Shown: positions 1 to 10,310, numbered from the stretch's first letter. The stretch is DNA of 64,000 nucleotides from Rhodanobacter sp. L36 (GCF_009765755.1 NZ_LMUV01000006.1:163172-227171), one strand, 5' to 3'. The notes: generated from the letters alone by a model not told the origin. A program made the numbers and translations.

Positions 1-227
1 TCACTGCCCACGCTCCATTTGACCGTGGCGACTGCAGCAGGGTCACACGAGACCATGGACCCAGGATCTACCGACATCGACGTCGATTGTTTGACTGTTG
101 CTGACGCGGCAGACGTCGACGTCGCAGCCTGAACCGGACTGGCCGCATTCGCAGGCACATTTTTCTGACAGGATACCAAGCCCACGATGGCGGTCAGCAC
201 GAGAATTGAAGTGAGCAACTTTTGCAT
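1..227 (-). CDS. Hypothetical lipoprotein, 3' part cut by window edge
   Basis: Reading down from an ATG at 227, the frame stays open to the edge (75 codons). It starts MQKLLTSILVLTAIVGLVSC, a lipoprotein signal with a lipobox-like LVSC and Cys20 as the likely lipidated residue. A Ser/Thr/Ala-rich linker follows, then a segment around CDPAAVATVKW that may open a folded domain. An AGGA sits about 8 bases before the ATG. It lies 58 bases beyond gmhA in the same direction, so it may be the last gene of the LPS operon seen here. Function unknown. An envelope location is inferred from the signal only. Confidence 0.65.
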   Translation of the reverse strand, partial: MQKLLTSILVLTAIVGLVSCQKNVPANAASPVQAATSTSAASATVKQSTSMSVDPGSMVSCDPAAVATVKWSVGS

Positions 228-285
228 GTGAAATCCTGTTTGCGTGTATTTGCCATGGAGCAGCGAGTCGCCAGTCCCACTGAAC

Positions 286-891
286 TCAGCGTCCACCGTG
301 CGATTTGCCAAAGATTTCCTCTTCGATCATCCCGCACAGGAGATGGCCGAGAAATTCATGACCTTCCTGGACTTTCGGCGTCTCGGACGAAGGCATTTTG
401 AAGCAGATATCGCATTGGTCTCCCATTTGGCCGCCCGACTGACCCGTAAACCCCACGACGAGGATGCCTGCCGTTCGCGCTGCGGTGATGGCGCGCAGGA
501 TGTTTTTCGAATTACCCGATGTCGAAAGGACGTACAGGACATCGCCTTCGCGTCCGAGTGCTTCCACCTGGCGTGCAAACGCATACTCGTAGCCGTAGTC
601 GTTGCCGATCGCGGTGAGGATGCTGGTATCGGTGGTAAGCGCGATGCCTGCCAGGCCCGGCCGGTCGAAATTGAAACGGCTGACCAGCTCGCCTGCCCAG
701 TGCTGCGCGTCGGCCGCGCTGCCACCGTTGCCGGCGAAAAGAATCTTGTTTCCGCGGCCCAGGGCATCCACCGACATCTTCACTGCTTCGCGGATCTGTT
801 CGCGCAGCGCGACATCTTCCGACATGTCCTGTAATAGCTGGATGGATTTGGTGAATTCGAGACCAATCGAATCGGTCAGCTGACTTGCCAT
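286..891 (-). CDS. gmhA: Sedoheptulose 7-phosphate isomerase (phosphoheptose isomerase)
   Basis: Converts sedoheptulose 7-phosphate to D-glycero-D-manno-heptose 7-phosphate, the first step of LPS/glycan heptose synthesis in the cytosol. The product is 201 aa, close to the family length. It has the SIS fold motifs AGNGGSAADAQHW (about 53-65) and STSGNSKN (123-130), and the C-terminal ETPKVQEGHEFLGH. The zinc/active-site set of E. coli GmhA (His61, Glu65, Gln172, His180) appears at 64, 68, 175 and 183, an exact +3 offset. The frame extends far upstream, but MASQLTDSIG at 891 is chosen because the extension lies inside hddA. hddA overlaps its start by 16 bases, which indicates translational coupling. 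Confidence 0.95.
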   Translation of the reverse strand: MASQLTDSIGLEFTKSIQLLQDMSEDVALREQIREAVKMSVDALGRGNKILFAGNGGSAADAQHWAGELVSRFNFDRPGLAGIALTTDTSILTAIGNDYGYEYAFARQVEALGREGDVLYVLSTSGNSKNILRAITAARTAGILVVGFTGQSGGQMGDQCDICFKMPSSETPKVQEGHEFLGHLLCGMIEEEIFGKSHGGR

Positions 892-1904
892 GATGTCGCC
901 CCCTGCTGGGTGAAATGGAAATCCAGAATGCTGCCGCCTTGCTGAAGCAAGGCGCGTATCAAGCGAATGCGCTGGTTCGGAGAACAGAGGAAAATCATGA
1001 ATCCGCCACCGCCCGCTCCCGAGACTTTTGCGGCGTACGCGCCATTGGCGAAAGCGACTTTCTCGACTTCCTCGATCAGCGTGTTGCTGATGCTGGTCGC
1101 GGTGATTTTCTTGGCTTCCCAACCTGCCTGCAGCGTCGTTGCCAGTCTGCGCAAATCGCCCTTCAGAATGCATTCCTTCATCTGGATCGCCTCCTGTTTT
1201 AGACGGTGCGTGGCATCGATCGAAGCCTGATTCCTGTCTCCGATGTTGCGCGATTGCTGGTCGATAATGTCTGCCGATGCGCGTGAGACACCGGTGAAGT
1301 ACAACACCATCGACGCCTCGAGTTCGGCCCACACCCAATCCTTGATGCGCAACGGATTGACGATGACGCGATCCGATTCGTAGAACTCCATGAAATTGAA
1401 ACCGCCGAAGGTCGCCGCGTATTGATCCTGCTTGCCACCCGCCAGGCCGAGGTCGCTTCGCTCGATGTTGTACGCCAGATGCGCGACTTCGTATTCGCCC
1501 AGGGGCAATGAAAAGTGCTCGACGAATGCCTGCACCAGCGCGACGACCATGGTGGACGACGAGCCCAGGCCCGAGCCGGGCGGCGCATCGGAAAACGTCT
1601 GGATGCTGAGCGCTGGCTGTTTTCCACCGAGGTAATCCTTCACCACTCGCGCATAGACACCTTTCAACAATCGCAGCGGTCCATCCGTGGAGATCGTGGT
1701 CGTGACATCGAGTTCTTCACGCAGCTCCACGTCAACCGCGTGAAACTCCACTCGCCCGTCATCTCGTTCGTCGATCAATGCGTAGGCATAGCGATCGATG
1801 GTGACATTCATGACGTTGCCGCCATAGACATCGCAATAGGGCGATACGTCCGTACCGCCTCCCGCCAATCCAAGGCGAAGTGGAGCGCGCGCTCGCGTAC
1901 TCAT
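876..1904 (-). CDS. hddA: D-glycero-alpha-D-manno-heptose 7-phosphate kinase (GHMP kinase)
   Basis: Phosphorylates heptose 7-phosphate at C1 on the GDP-heptose branch, using the product of the adjacent gmhA. The 342-aa protein has all three GHMP kinase motifs: an N-terminal RAPLRLGLAGGGTD (6-19), the ATP loop PPGSGLGSSS (108-117) and a C-terminal KVSGAGGGG (293-301). GKQDQYAATFGG (157-168) is typical of the heptose/fucose kinase subgroup. The ATG at 1904 overlaps the stop of the upstream gene by four bases (ATGA), which fixes the start; a longer in-frame start at 1943 is less likely. The alpha anomer and GDP route are inferred from family likeness. The guanylyltransferase (hddC) and phosphatase (gmhB) of that route are not in this window. 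Confidence 0.88.
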   Translation of the reverse strand: MSTRARAPLRLGLAGGGTDVSPYCDVYGGNVMNVTIDRYAYALIDERDDGRVEFHAVDVELREELDVTTTISTDGPLRLLKGVYARVVKDYLGGKQPALSIQTFSDAPPGSGLGSSSTMVVALVQAFVEHFSLPLGEYEVAHLAYNIERSDLGLAGGKQDQYAATFGGFNFMEFYESDRVIVNPLRIKDWVWAELEASMVLYFTGVSRASADIIDQQSRNIGDRNQASIDATHRLKQEAIQMKECILKGDLRRLATTLQAGWEAKKITATSISNTLIEEVEKVAFANGAYAAKVSGAGGGGFMIFLCSPNQRIRLIRALLQQGGSILDFHFTQQGATSWQVS

Positions 1905-2869
1905 GCGGGCGCTCCGTCGTTCCGTGGATGATGCAGCCGCCAATAGGCAAGCATGTCGACGAGGGTCTGCTCGAGCTGGATCTGCTGCTTCCAGCCGGTT
2001 GCTTCAATGAGTCTGGTCGAATCGCCGAAAATGACTGCCTCGTCGCTGGGACGCAACAAAGCCGGATCCGTTTCGACGGATATTTCTACCAAGGCGTGCT
2101 TGCGCACCAAATCGACCACGTCCTGCATCTGGTACGTACGTGCGCCGCTGATGTTGTAGACCTCGCCTGCCACGCCTTTTTCCGCAAGCAGCTCGAGAGC
2201 GTTGGCCAGGTCACGCACGTCGGTGATCGCGCGATGCGTCTGGAGGTTGCCGACCTTGAGTATGGGCGGAGCCAGCCCCGCCTCGATACGCGCCATGCGC
2301 TGGGTGAAGTCTGCGCAGACATCGCCGGTCTTGCGCGGGCCGGTCGTATTGAAGATACGCGCGCAGACCGATCGCAGGCCGTCATTGAGCCAATACTGGA
2401 TCGCCAGCATTTCCGTGGCGACCTTGCTCACGCCGTAAGGATGCAGCGGTCGCAACGCATGGCTTTCCTTCACCGGAACCTCATGCGCGGCCACTTCACC
2501 GTACTCCGCACTGGAGCAGGCCACGACGATCACGGGATCGAGTTTGGCGGCTTTGATCGCCTGATATACGTTGGCGGTACCGACCACGTTCGTTTCAAGC
2601 GTTTCGATCGGAACGCGCCATGACAATGCCGGATAGCTTTGGGCCGCGAGCAGGTAAACAACGTCCGGTTTGCTGCGCTCGAGAACGGAATCCAGCTGCT
2701 CCCTGTAGCGAATATCGCAATGCATGAGCTTGTCGCTGTAGGGCGACCAATCACGGGAATCGATGGTGGCGTTGTAGTGCGTGCCGACTACATCGTGGCC
2801 GGCTTTCAGAGCGCGCTCCATGAGGTAACTACCGACGAATCCGGTTGCGCCGAGTATCAAGATTTTCAT
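1901..2869 (-). CDS. Extended SDR sugar-nucleotide enzyme, GDP-mannose 4,6-dehydratase / RMD-like
   Basis: A 322-aa NAD(P)-dependent epimerase/dehydratase. It has the Rossmann motif GATGFVG (7-13), CSSAEYG (118-124, matching the TSELYG-type loop of GDP-mannose dehydratases) and the catalytic YGVSK (Tyr145, Lys149). The C-terminal pattern DPALLRPSDEAVIFGDSTRL followed by a substrate-closing segment resembles Gmd/Rmd enzymes. It starts 2 bases after the glycosyltransferase stop and overlaps hddA by 4 bases. It may act on GDP-mannose (giving GDP-6-deoxy sugars such as D-rhamnose). Because it sits with hddA and gmhA, it may instead act on GDP-D-glycero-D-manno-heptose, giving a 6-deoxyheptose as the DmhA/DmhB-type enzymes do. 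The substrate cannot be settled from sequence. Confidence 0.8.
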   Translation of the reverse strand: MKILILGATGFVGSYLMERALKAGHDVVGTHYNATIDSRDWSPYSDKLMHCDIRYREQLDSVLERSKPDVVYLLAAQSYPALSWRVPIETLETNVVGTANVYQAIKAAKLDPVIVVACSSAEYGEVAAHEVPVKESHALRPLHPYGVSKVATEMLAIQYWLNDGLRSVCARIFNTTGPRKTGDVCADFTQRMARIEAGLAPPILKVGNLQTHRAITDVRDLANALELLAEKGVAGEVYNISGARTYQMQDVVDLVRKHALVEISVETDPALLRPSDEAVIFGDSTRLIEATGWKQQIQLEQTLVDMLAYWRLHHPRNDGAPA

Positions 2870-2871
2870 GG

Positions 2872-5800
2872 TTACGACCTGCTCGTCGGTTGATTCGAGG
2901 CGTCTGTGTCACTGCGCAGATGCATGTCCTGCGAAACGATGGTCCACAACGCGGCCTCGGAGAAGCGCTCACGCACGAAAGCCTGGGACTTCCGCGAAGC
3001 ATCCAGCCATTTTTCGTCATCGCGCAGGAGTTCGACTACCTGCCGCGCGAACTCCACCGGGTCATCGCTCACGCCCAGAAACTCGCTGGCGGCGGCCAGT
3101 CCTTGCGCGCCGGTGATTGTCGTCACGCAAGGAAGGCCATAACGCATGGATTCGATGACCTTGCCTTTCATGCCACCGCCAAAACGCAACGGCGCCACGG
3201 CGACACGAGCATTCAGATAACGCGAAGCCAATTCCTCGTCACTGACGAAACCAGTGACGGTGACACTTTCATTCGCCAATGCCTGCACGGCGGCCGTTGG
3301 GTTGGAGCCCACCAGATAGAGGCGCAATCCGGGCACCTGCTGGATAAGCAACGGAAGAATTTCGCGCACCAGCCACACCGCAGCGTCCGCATTGGGATCG
3401 TGTGCGAAACCTGCCACGAAGACGATATCTTTCTTCGCGAAAAGATTGGCTTCCGGCTCGACCGGAAAAGAGTCGAATGCGTAGACGGGAATAGTGTGCG
3501 CCTGCACGTCGAGACGACGCTGCTCGAGCCACGTGCGCACGATCTGTGTTTCACCATCGGCCGGATAGTAGATCGTATCGACCTTCGACCAGACTTTCTC
3601 CTCAAGCCCGTGGAAACGCCTGCGCTCTTTCGCGAGCTCCGCGCCGGGATGATGCTTCAACTGCTCGTCAATGCGCAGGTGGTGGATGTCGTGTCCGTAG
3701 TAAAGAATTCTTGCCGACGTGCGGTGACGGATAGCGTCTATGAACTCGATTGCGATGTGCGGGCGGCTGAGCAGCACACAATCGATTGCTCCGCCATTTT
3801 CCGCCAACCAAGCGTCGAAAGACTTGTGGTATTCCGGGCCATAGACGACTTCGATGCCTTGCTGCTGTAACGCCACGGTGTAGGTCGGGTCGTGCCAGAG
3901 ATTCTCCGGCCAGAACTTCACATCCAGTCCCTGGCGCTTGAACATCATCATGAACTGCCACATCGTGCGCGAACCAGCGTCACGATCGGGTTGTGGAATG
4001 TAGTGATCGATCACAAGAACCGTCGGACGTGAACCGGTTCGACCTCGCGCCTGCATGACGTTCCGTGCATTGGGAAAGTGCTCGCGCTCCAGCTCAACGC
4101 GCCATTTCTCAAGAAACCGTTGCTGATTGCGCACCTGATAGGACTTGATGCCTGCATTCACATCGGTACCGTGCGAAATGCCCTCGTGATGCACGACGAC
4201 GGACTTCGGCTGGTAGTAAAGCTTGAGTCCATGCTTGCGAACCTTGAAGGCGAAATCCGTGTCTTCGCAATAGGCCGGCACGTAGATCTCATCGAAGCGA
4301 CCCAGCGTGTGAAACAGATCGCTGCGCATCAACAGCGAAGCGCCGGAGCAATAATCCGTCTCCCGGACATAGTTGTAGACGCTGCGATCGGGATCATCGA
4401 GCCGACCGTAATTCCAGGCGCTGGCATCCTTCCATACGATGCCGCCGGCCTCCTGCAAACGGCCATCCGGATACACCAGCTTGGAGCCGACCATGCCGCA
4501 GTCGGGAAACCGTGCGAACACGTCGAGCATGGCATCGAGCCAGCCCTCGGTGACTTCAGTGTCGTTGTTGAGGAAGTAGAGAAACTGCCCGCGCGCCAAT
4601 GTCGATGCCCGGTTGCATGAGCGCACGAAGCCCAGATTTTCCGGGTTCACTTCAAAGCGAAGTCCGGGGACTTCGGCGAGCTTGAGGATTTCGACGTCAC
4701 CTGACGCGTCTTCCAGAACCAGTACCTCGAACGCGACCTGCGGCAGATGCTCCGCGATAGAGCGCAGGCAACCCAGCGTGATGGGTAGATTGCCGTAGGC
4801 AGGAATGACGATGCTTACCAGAGGTTCCGCATAGACAGGAAAACTGAAGCCCTGAAGGCTCGCTACGGGCGTCGGGACTGCGACGACATCGCTGCCCTGC
4901 TCGTCGATCAGTGCATTGCCTGGCATTGCATCCGATATCTGCGGCTGCCTGGCGTCGAGCCGGCGCGCCCTGAGCGCATTGCGGATGATCTGCCAATCAC
5001 CGCGAAGCAGATGTCCCAAAGCGCGCAAGGGTCTAGTGATCTTCCACGATCGCGAATGGACCAGGACATTATATTGCCCTTGCAACGCGTGCAGTTGGCT
5101 ATCCAGTAGGCCAACCTGACTATTAAGTCGCGACAGATTTTCCTGCAACGCTGCAATCAGTGTTTCCCGATCCGACAAAGTATCCATCATCGATCGCACC
5201 ATGGCATCGGCATGCTCCTGCTCCGCGCGCAGCGATTCGAGCAATTCGTCCGTGCGAACACCGTCGATGTCCATCGACTTGGCCCAGCTGACTGCGTACT
5301 CGTGGTCCACATGTAGTTCATCTTGTTGTTCCATCAGTGCCGCGAGCTGGACATCCAGCAATTTCTTCCTTGCAACAGTGGTTTCATGTTCCGACTGCAG
5401 CTCACCGTGTCGATGACCCAGCGTCGAGAGTTCAGCGTCCAGCGATTTCGCCCACGTCATTGCTTCTTCGTGCTCTCTCTGCAAATCGCCATGCCGATCT
5501 CTCAGCGACGCGAGTTCGGCGTCCAGCGATTTCGCCCACGCGACCGCGCCCTCATGCTCCCTCTGCAGATCGCCATGTCCATCTCTCAGCAACGTGAGCT
5601 GGGCATCCAGTGACTTCGTCCAATCAACCGTATTTTCGTGCTCGAGCTGAAGCGCACCGTATCGATCGGTGATCTCGGCGAGCTTGGCATCCAGTGATTT
5701 CGCCCACTCAGCCATCGCTTCGTGCTCTCGCTGAAGAGCGCCGTATCGATCCATGCGCTCTGCAAGTTGGGCATCAAGTGATTTTGCCCAAGCGACCATG

Positions 5801-6825
5801 GCTTCGTGCTCTACCACCAGGGCGGAGCGTGTTTCGCGCTCTCGTTCCAGCTTGGCGTCCAGCGCCTTGGCCCAGGCATTATGTTTTTCCAGTTCATCCG
5901 ACTGGTTCTGCAGCAGCTTGCGAACGAGCGTGTACTTTTCCTTCAGTTCGACCTGTTCCGCGACCATTTCTTCGCAGCATGCCTTGGTGAGCATGCCCAA
6001 CTGGTCATCGTTTTCGGCGAGGCGGATATCGTAGATTTCTCTGACAGGCACGGCGATGCGCGCGTGAATCGCGTCCGTCGCTTTTTCGATGACGACGATC
6101 TCCGCCACGTTGCCCGTTGCGTCTTCATCGACATCGGCGTTGCGCGATCGGCTCACGCCCACGTAAAAATAATTCGCCCCGGTGGCGAGTCCACGGACGT
6201 AACCGCCGATATTGATTCGGCGAATGCATTCGCCGCCGCGATACACGAGGATTTCCCCGGATTCGGAATTGCAGAGCATCAGATCGTCGCCAAACGATTG
6301 CAACGTGTGCGGCTGCGACAACGCCGAAATGACGGTCTCGCCGGACATCACATCACGCACTTCGCCGCGACCTGACGTGTTGCCCTTGTAGCCGCGATGT
6401 TCGGTGAAGTCGCCGAACATCGAAGCGAGCAATCGCCCCTTGTGCATGCACAGGCAGTTGAGATGGACCGAATCGGGTTCGCCCGGAAAGGTCCAGCGAT
6501 CCACTTCCTTGAATGCTTCGTCAAGCTCCGAAACGCAGTTCAATTGCGTGCAGGCGACAAATGTTCGGCCGTCCACACGCAGCAAGTCATGGATATCCAG
6601 CGGCTCGCCAGACAATGTCACCAGTTGCAAACCAGTCTTCCGATACACCGCCAATACGCTGCCGCCATCAGGCTGCAACGCGCGCAGCACCGTTCCAGGC
6701 CAGTGGATGAGACCGGTGCCATCGATCGTGTTCAAACGTGTGACCTTGCCATCCTCGAGCAGCGTCAAGCCGCCGTTGTTGGGCGAGGAAATCAGCAAGC
6801 GATCCGGCAGATTCATCGTGCTCAC
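2872..6825 (-). CDS. Giant glycosyltransferase: beta-rich N-domain, 28-residue coiled-coil repeats, GT2 and GT4 domains
   Basis: A 1317-aa cytoplasmic protein, probably building the glycan exported by the adjacent Wzm/Wzt. Order of parts: residues 1-275 resemble a DUF4915/TIGR03032-like beta-rich domain; 300-585 form a charged coiled coil with seven exact 28-residue repeats (Trp at 318, 346, 374, 402, 430, 458, Arg at 486, Trp at 514). A short [11 protein letters not shown] segment (591-601) precedes a GT2 domain (about 668-910) with [14 protein letters not shown] (705-708), the DXD-like NND (753-755) and CED (853-855). A GT4 domain follows (about 933-1310) with RFGGGMKGK (1214-1222). The start is GTG at 6825, overlapping the wzt stop as GTGA; an ATG at 6816 is an alternative. 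No strong Shine-Dalgarno is seen for either. The sugars transferred are unknown. Confidence 0.85.
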   Translation of the reverse strand: MSTMNLPDRLLISSPNNGGLTLLEDGKVTRLNTIDGTGLIHWPGTVLRALQPDGGSVLAVYRKTGLQLVTLSGEPLDIHDLLRVDGRTFVACTQLNCVSELDEAFKEVDRWTFPGEPDSVHLNCLCMHKGRLLASMFGDFTEHRGYKGNTSGRGEVRDVMSGETVISALSQPHTLQSFGDDLMLCNSESGEILVYRGGECIRRINIGGYVRGLATGANYFYVGVSRSRNADVDEDATGNVAEIVVIEKATDAIHARIAVPVREIYDIRLAENDDQLGMLTKACCEEMVAEQVELKEKYTLVRKLLQNQSDELEKHNAWAKALDAKLERERETRSALVVEHEAMVAWAKSLDAQLAERMDRYGALQREHEAMAEWAKSLDAKLAEITDRYGALQLEHENTVDWTKSLDAQLTLLRDGHGDLQREHEGAVAWAKSLDAELASLRDRHGDLQREHEEAMTWAKSLDAELSTLGHRHGELQSEHETTVARKKLLDVQLAALMEQQDELHVDHEYAVSWAKSMDIDGVRTDELLESLRAEQEHADAMVRSMMDTLSDRETLIAALQENLSRLNSQVGLLDSQLHALQGQYNVLVHSRSWKITRPLRALGHLLRGDWQIIRNALRARRLDARQPQISDAMPGNALIDEQGSDVVAVPTPVASLQGFSFPVYAEPLVSIVIPAYGNLPITLGCLRSIAEHLPQVAFEVLVLEDASGDVEILKLAEVPGLRFEVNPENLGFVRSCNRASTLARGQFLYFLNNDTEVTEGWLDAMLDVFARFPDCGMVGSKLVYPDGRLQEAGGIVWKDASAWNYGRLDDPDRSVYNYVRETDYCSGASLLMRSDLFHTLGRFDEIYVPAYCEDTDFAFKVRKHGLKLYYQPKSVVVHHEGISHGTDVNAGIKSYQVRNQQRFLEKWRVELEREHFPNARNVMQARGRTGSRPTVLVIDHYIPQPDRDAGSRTMWQFMMMFKRQGLDVKFWPENLWHDPTYTVALQQQGIEVVYGPEYHKSFDAWLAENGGAIDCVLLSRPHIAIEFIDAIRHRTSARILYYGHDIHHLRIDEQLKHHPGAELAKERRRFHGLEEKVWSKVDTIYYPADGETQIVRTWLEQRRLDVQAHTIPVYAFDSFPVEPEANLFAKKDIVFVAGFAHDPNADAAVWLVREILPLLIQQVPGLRLYLVGSNPTAAVQALANESVTVTGFVSDEELASRYLNARVAVAPLRFGGGMKGKVIESMRYGLPCVTTITGAQGLAAASEFLGVSDDPVEFARQVVELLRDDEKWLDASRKSQAFVRERFSEAALWTIVSQDMHLRSDTDASNQPTSRS
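5287..5874 (-). repeat. Seven tandem 84-bp coding repeats (28-residue coiled-coil unit)
   Basis: In-frame repeats inside the giant glycosyltransferase, residues 318-513. The unit is WAKSLDAxL followed by a charged stretch ending in GxLQxEHE. Every unit is exactly 28 residues, that is four heptads, and the register is never broken. A partial eighth unit begins at residue 514. The DNA copies are similar but not identical, so the array is old or selected rather than freshly amplified. Recombination between copies could change the repeat number without shifting the frame. Confidence 0.95.
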
Positions 6826-8261
6826 GAGGCGGGATGGGTTGGGGCTGTGAGTGAGACCTTCGAAACAAGCTCCATATCGGCGAAACCGTTGGTGTGACGC
6901 TTGTCGCCCAGCACCGTGAGGATGATCGAATCGACGCGGCGATCGAGTGTGCCGATGTCGGCGCCTTGCTCGTCGAACTGCGAAACACCCACCGTGAGAA
7001 AATACTGGCCCGGCAGCAACGAATTGCGCAGGTCGAATTCGACGATGACGACATCGTCCGCGGCGTAGCTATAGAGCTCGTTTTCCACCGTGAACGTGTT
7101 GGCGCTGTAGACCACCAGGCCCTCGCGGGTACGCACCTGCATGCCGAAGATCACGCGTTCCGATGGTCTGGAAAAAACGTACTTGAGCATCAGGCCGAAT
7201 GACTCGCGCGAGTGCACGATCGGAGATTCACCACGCTGCCCCTTGATGAGGAAATCAAGCAGGGTCGCTGCGCCGTCTCCGAGACGGACTTCGCCGCGGT
7301 TGTAACCCGCGCGGGAAGCGAAGAGCTCCTGTTGACCCCCGGCAACCAGGTAGTCGTAGTCGTCCCCGTGATCGCTTTTTTCCGCATCGCCTTCGGACGG
7401 TAGTGACTTTGCTTCCTCGGCAGCCGCCACGTTGCCAAGTCCCTGAACGGTGGAACGGTTGCCGAACACGCGACGCAGATATTCGGCGACCGCAGGCTTG
7501 GTCGGGCCGTCGAATACCAATCGACCCGAGTCGAGCACGATGCCGCGATCGCACAATTGCAACAGCGTATCGACCGAATGCGTGACGAACAGCAACGTGC
7601 AGCCGGCCTCACGCAACTCGTCGATACGACGGAAGCATTTGCGCTGGAAGTACACGTCGCCAACCGAGAGCGCTTCATCGATCACCAGGATTTCCGGATC
7701 GGAAAACGAGGCGACCGCGAATGCCAGCCGCACATACATGCCACTGGAATAAGTCTTGACTGGCTGATCGATGTGATCGCCGATTTCGGCGAAATCCACG
7801 ATGTCCTGGTAGCGCTGCTTGAGCACGCTTTCGGGAATGCCATAGACCAGTCCGCTGAGAAAAATATTCTCCTTGCCGGTGAACTCCGGGTTGAAACCGG
7901 CACCGAGTTCCAGCAATGCGGCGATGCGTGCGGGCGACGTGATGGTGCCCGCTGTCGGCGTGAGGATGCCGCAGATCATTTGCAGCAGCGTGGATTTGCC
8001 CGACCCGTTGCGGCCGATGATGCCGATCGCCTCGCCGCGATGCACATTGAAACTCACGTCGCGAAGCGCCCAGAAATCCCTGTAATACTGGACGGCGGGC
8101 GCCCCGAACATCTGCCGCAATCTTGGCAGCAGCATCTGCTTCAACCGATGCTGCGGCTCGGCGTAGATCTCGTAGCGCTTGGTCAGACCCTTCACCGTGA
8201 TGACCACATCGGATGCGGGTTGCAGTGATGACTCGGCCTGCGGCATCTGCTCAGAGGACAT
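6822..8261 (-). CDS. wzt: O-antigen/polysaccharide ABC transporter ATPase with C-terminal glycan-binding domain
   Basis: Energises export of an undecaprenyl-linked glycan through Wzm. The 479-aa protein has Walker [10 protein letters not shown] (83-91), the signature YSSGM (171-175), Walker B LVIDEA (192-197) and switch His228. The ABC domain carries the long pre-Walker A segment typical of Wzt. An acidic linker (about 281-310) leads to a C-terminal beta-sandwich of about 160 residues of the Wzt_C type, which in known systems recognises the terminal modification of the glycan. The ATG at 8261 overlaps wzm by 11 bases and has AAGGGG upstream. The longer frame to 8312 lies in wzm and is rejected. 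Confidence 0.94.
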   Translation of the reverse strand: MSSEQMPQAESSLQPASDVVITVKGLTKRYEIYAEPQHRLKQMLLPRLRQMFGAPAVQYYRDFWALRDVSFNVHRGEAIGIIGRNGSGKSTLLQMICGILTPTAGTITSPARIAALLELGAGFNPEFTGKENIFLSGLVYGIPESVLKQRYQDIVDFAEIGDHIDQPVKTYSSGMYVRLAFAVASFSDPEILVIDEALSVGDVYFQRKCFRRIDELREAGCTLLFVTHSVDTLLQLCDRGIVLDSGRLVFDGPTKPAVAEYLRRVFGNRSTVQGLGNVAAAEEAKSLPSEGDAEKSDHGDDYDYLVAGGQQELFASRAGYNRGEVRLGDGAATLLDFLIKGQRGESPIVHSRESFGLMLKYVFSRPSERVIFGMQVRTREGLVVYSANTFTVENELYSYAADDVVIVEFDLRNSLLPGQYFLTVGVSQFDEQGADIGTLDRRVDSIILTVLGDKRHTNGFADMELVSKVSLTAPTHPAS

Positions 8262-9075
8262 CGGCAAACCCCTTGCGCGCGCGTTCAAACCAGGCGAAGG
8301 CGAACCACGCAAAAAGGCAGGACGCCAGCGCGTACAACCCCAACGCGCCCCAATTCGGCATGCGACCCCATACCAGCACGTTCTGCGACGACTCGACGAT
8401 GACCGTCAGCGGGTTGAGATAGAGCAGTTCACGGTAGGCCGCCGGAATATGCTCCCTCGGATAAAACACCGGCGCCAGATACAGCAAGATGGTGGTGATG
8501 ACGTTGATGGCCTGCTTGAGGTCGCGCAGGAACACGCCCAGCGAAGCAAGCAGCCAGATCGTACCGGCCACGAACGGCAGGAAAACGATCGCCACGATCG
8601 GAAACATCACCGCGGTCCACGGCACGCTGCCTTGCACGATCAGCTCAAAAACGATCAATACCACCGTCGATATCAACAGGTGGAACAGCGCCGAACCCAG
8701 CGTACTCCAGGAAAGAATTTCCAGAGGAAACACGACCTTTTTCACGAAGTTGGTGTTCTCGACGATCAGCGTCGGCGCCTTGTTTGCGCACTCGGAAAAC
8801 ATCGCGTTGATGTTGAGGCCGGCAAACAGGATCACCGCGTACGCCATATGTTCTCCACCCGGCACGTTCCAGTGCGAGTTGAAAATCACGCTGAAAACAA
8901 AGGTGTAGATCGCCAGCATCAGCAACGGATTGAAAAACGACCACAGCAAACCGATGAAGGATCCGCGATAGCGGCCGATCACGTCGCGCTTGGCCATCTG
9001 CATGACCAGCGGAAAATGCCGTTGCAGCGCGCGATAGGGCGCTGCGGGGTTGGTTAGCCGATAGGCTGAAATCAT
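8251..9075 (-). CDS. wzm: Polysaccharide ABC transporter permease (ABC-2 type)
   Basis: Inner-membrane channel subunit for O-antigen-like glycan export, partner of wzt. At 274 aa it has the usual family length. An amphipathic N-terminus with KRDVIGRYRGSFIGLLWSF is followed by about six hydrophobic segments, and VFYPREHIPAAYRELLYLNP is the conserved ABC-2 loop of Wzm/TagG proteins. The ATG at 9075 has a good GGAG seven bases upstream, and it is the first gene of the operon read toward lower coordinates. The 62-base gap to metB suggests a promoter there or read-through from metB, which lies upstream in the same direction. Confidence 0.93.
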   Translation of the reverse strand: MISAYRLTNPAAPYRALQRHFPLVMQMAKRDVIGRYRGSFIGLLWSFFNPLLMLAIYTFVFSVIFNSHWNVPGGEHMAYAVILFAGLNINAMFSECANKAPTLIVENTNFVKKVVFPLEILSWSTLGSALFHLLISTVVLIVFELIVQGSVPWTAVMFPIVAIVFLPFVAGTIWLLASLGVFLRDLKQAINVITTILLYLAPVFYPREHIPAAYRELLYLNPLTVIVESSQNVLVWGRMPNWGALGLYALASCLFAWFAFAWFERARKGFADVL

Positions 9076-9137
9076 GTTGCTCCTTTGAATCGCGCGGCGA
9101 TCCGGCGCCGAAAATCAATCGCGTCGGTCGAACCGCG

Positions 9138-10310
9138 TCAGCCCAGTGCTGCTGCCAGCTCGTCGCGCAGATCCGAAATGTCTTCCACGCCGACCGACAA
9201 TCTCACCAGCCCATCACGGATGCCGAGCCGTTTGCGGTTGGCGGCAGGCACCGAGGCGTGGGTCATGATGGCGGGATGTTCAATCAGGCTTTCCACGCCG
9301 CCAAGCGATTCGGCCAGCGCGAACAGCTCGCAACGCTCCAGCATGCGGCGGGCTTTTTTCAGTCCGCCTTTGACTTCCATCGAGATGATGCCGCCGTAGC
9401 CGTCCATCTGCCGCTTGGCCAGTTTGTGCTGCGGATGACTCTTGAGACCCGGATAGATCACCCGCTCGACGGCCGGATGTTTTTCGAGCCATGGCGCCAG
9501 TTCCATCGCGCCGGCGCAATGCGCCTTCATGCGCAAGTGGAGTGTCTTCAGGCCGCGCATGGCAAGGAACGAATCGAAGGGACCGGCCACGGCACCGACC
9601 GAGTTCTGCAGGAAAGCCATCTGCTCCGATAGCGCCTTGCTGCCGGCCACCACGATGCCGCCCACCATGTCGGAATGGCCGTTGAGGTATTTGGTGGCGG
9701 AATGAAGCACGAGGTCGGCCCCGAATTCCAGCGGACGCTGGATCATCGGCGAGCAGAAGGTATTGTCGACGACCAGGATGAGGCCATGCTTTCTTGCGAA
9801 CGCCGCGACCTTGGCAAGGTCGACGAGCTTGAGCATCGGGTTGGTCGGAGTTTCGGCCCAGATCATCCGCGTGGTCGGCTTGAGGGCCGCCTTCATGGCG
9901 GCGTCGTCATTGAGATCGATGAAGCTGAAATCGAGGCCCGCCGAGCGGCGACGCACTTTCTCGAAGAGGCGGTAAGAGCCGCCATAGAGATCGTCCATCG
10001 CAATGACATGGCTGCCCGAGTCGAGAATATCGAGCACCGTCGCTGCCGCGGCCAGCCCGGAAGCGAAAGCGAACCCGGCAACGCCGCCTTCCAGCGCCGT
10101 CACGCAACGCTCGTAGGCCATGCGGGTCGGATTCTGCGTGCGCGAGTATTCGTAACCCTTATGCCTGCCCGGGCTTTCCTGCACGTAGGTGGACGTCGCA
10201 TAGATCGGCGTCATGATCGCGCCGGTGCTGGGGTCCGGATGCTGGCCGGCGTGGATCGCCCGCGTGCCCAGTCCGTGTTTCGCGTTGGCTTTCTTAGTCA
10301 TGGCAGGCAT
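9138..10310 (-). CDS. metB: Cystathionine gamma-synthase / gamma-lyase family PLP enzyme
   Basis: A Cys/Met-metabolism PLP enzyme of 390 aa. As a gamma-synthase it joins an activated homoserine with cysteine to give cystathionine; a gamma-lyase or O-acylhomoserine sulfhydrylase role cannot be excluded. The PLP lysine is Lys207 in HSATKYLNGHSD. Other family marks are YEYSRTQNPTR (53-63) and ETPTNPML (153-160). Two starts are possible, ATG 10310 and ATG 10301, neither with a strong Shine-Dalgarno; the longer is given. In Xanthomonas the LPS locus is bordered by metB, and here too it abuts wzm/wzt. It is divergent from rfbB across a 193-base gap. Confidence 0.85.
   Translation of the reverse strand: MPAMTKKANAKHGLGTRAIHAGQHPDPSTGAIMTPIYATSTYVQESPGRHKGYEYSRTQNPTRMAYERCVTALEGGVAGFAFASGLAAAATVLDILDSGSHVIAMDDLYGGSYRLFEKVRRRSAGLDFSFIDLNDDAAMKAALKPTTRMIWAETPTNPMLKLVDLAKVAAFARKHGLILVVDNTFCSPMIQRPLEFGADLVLHSATKYLNGHSDMVGGIVVAGSKALSEQMAFLQNSVGAVAGPFDSFLAMRGLKTLHLRMKAHCAGAMELAPWLEKHPAVERVIYPGLKSHPQHKLAKRQMDGYGGIISMEVKGGLKKARRMLERCELFALAESLGGVESLIEHPAIMTHASVPAANRKRLGIRDGLVRLSVGVEDISDLRDELAAALG

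Noticed and set aside
286-1338. A 350-residue version of gmhA
   Set aside because: The first 149 residues lie inside hddA in another frame and are low-complexity. The family N-terminus begins at 891.
5287-5874. CRISPR-like or satellite DNA repeat
   Set aside because: The units are contiguous, without spacers, and in frame within a coding sequence whose translation forms regular heptads.
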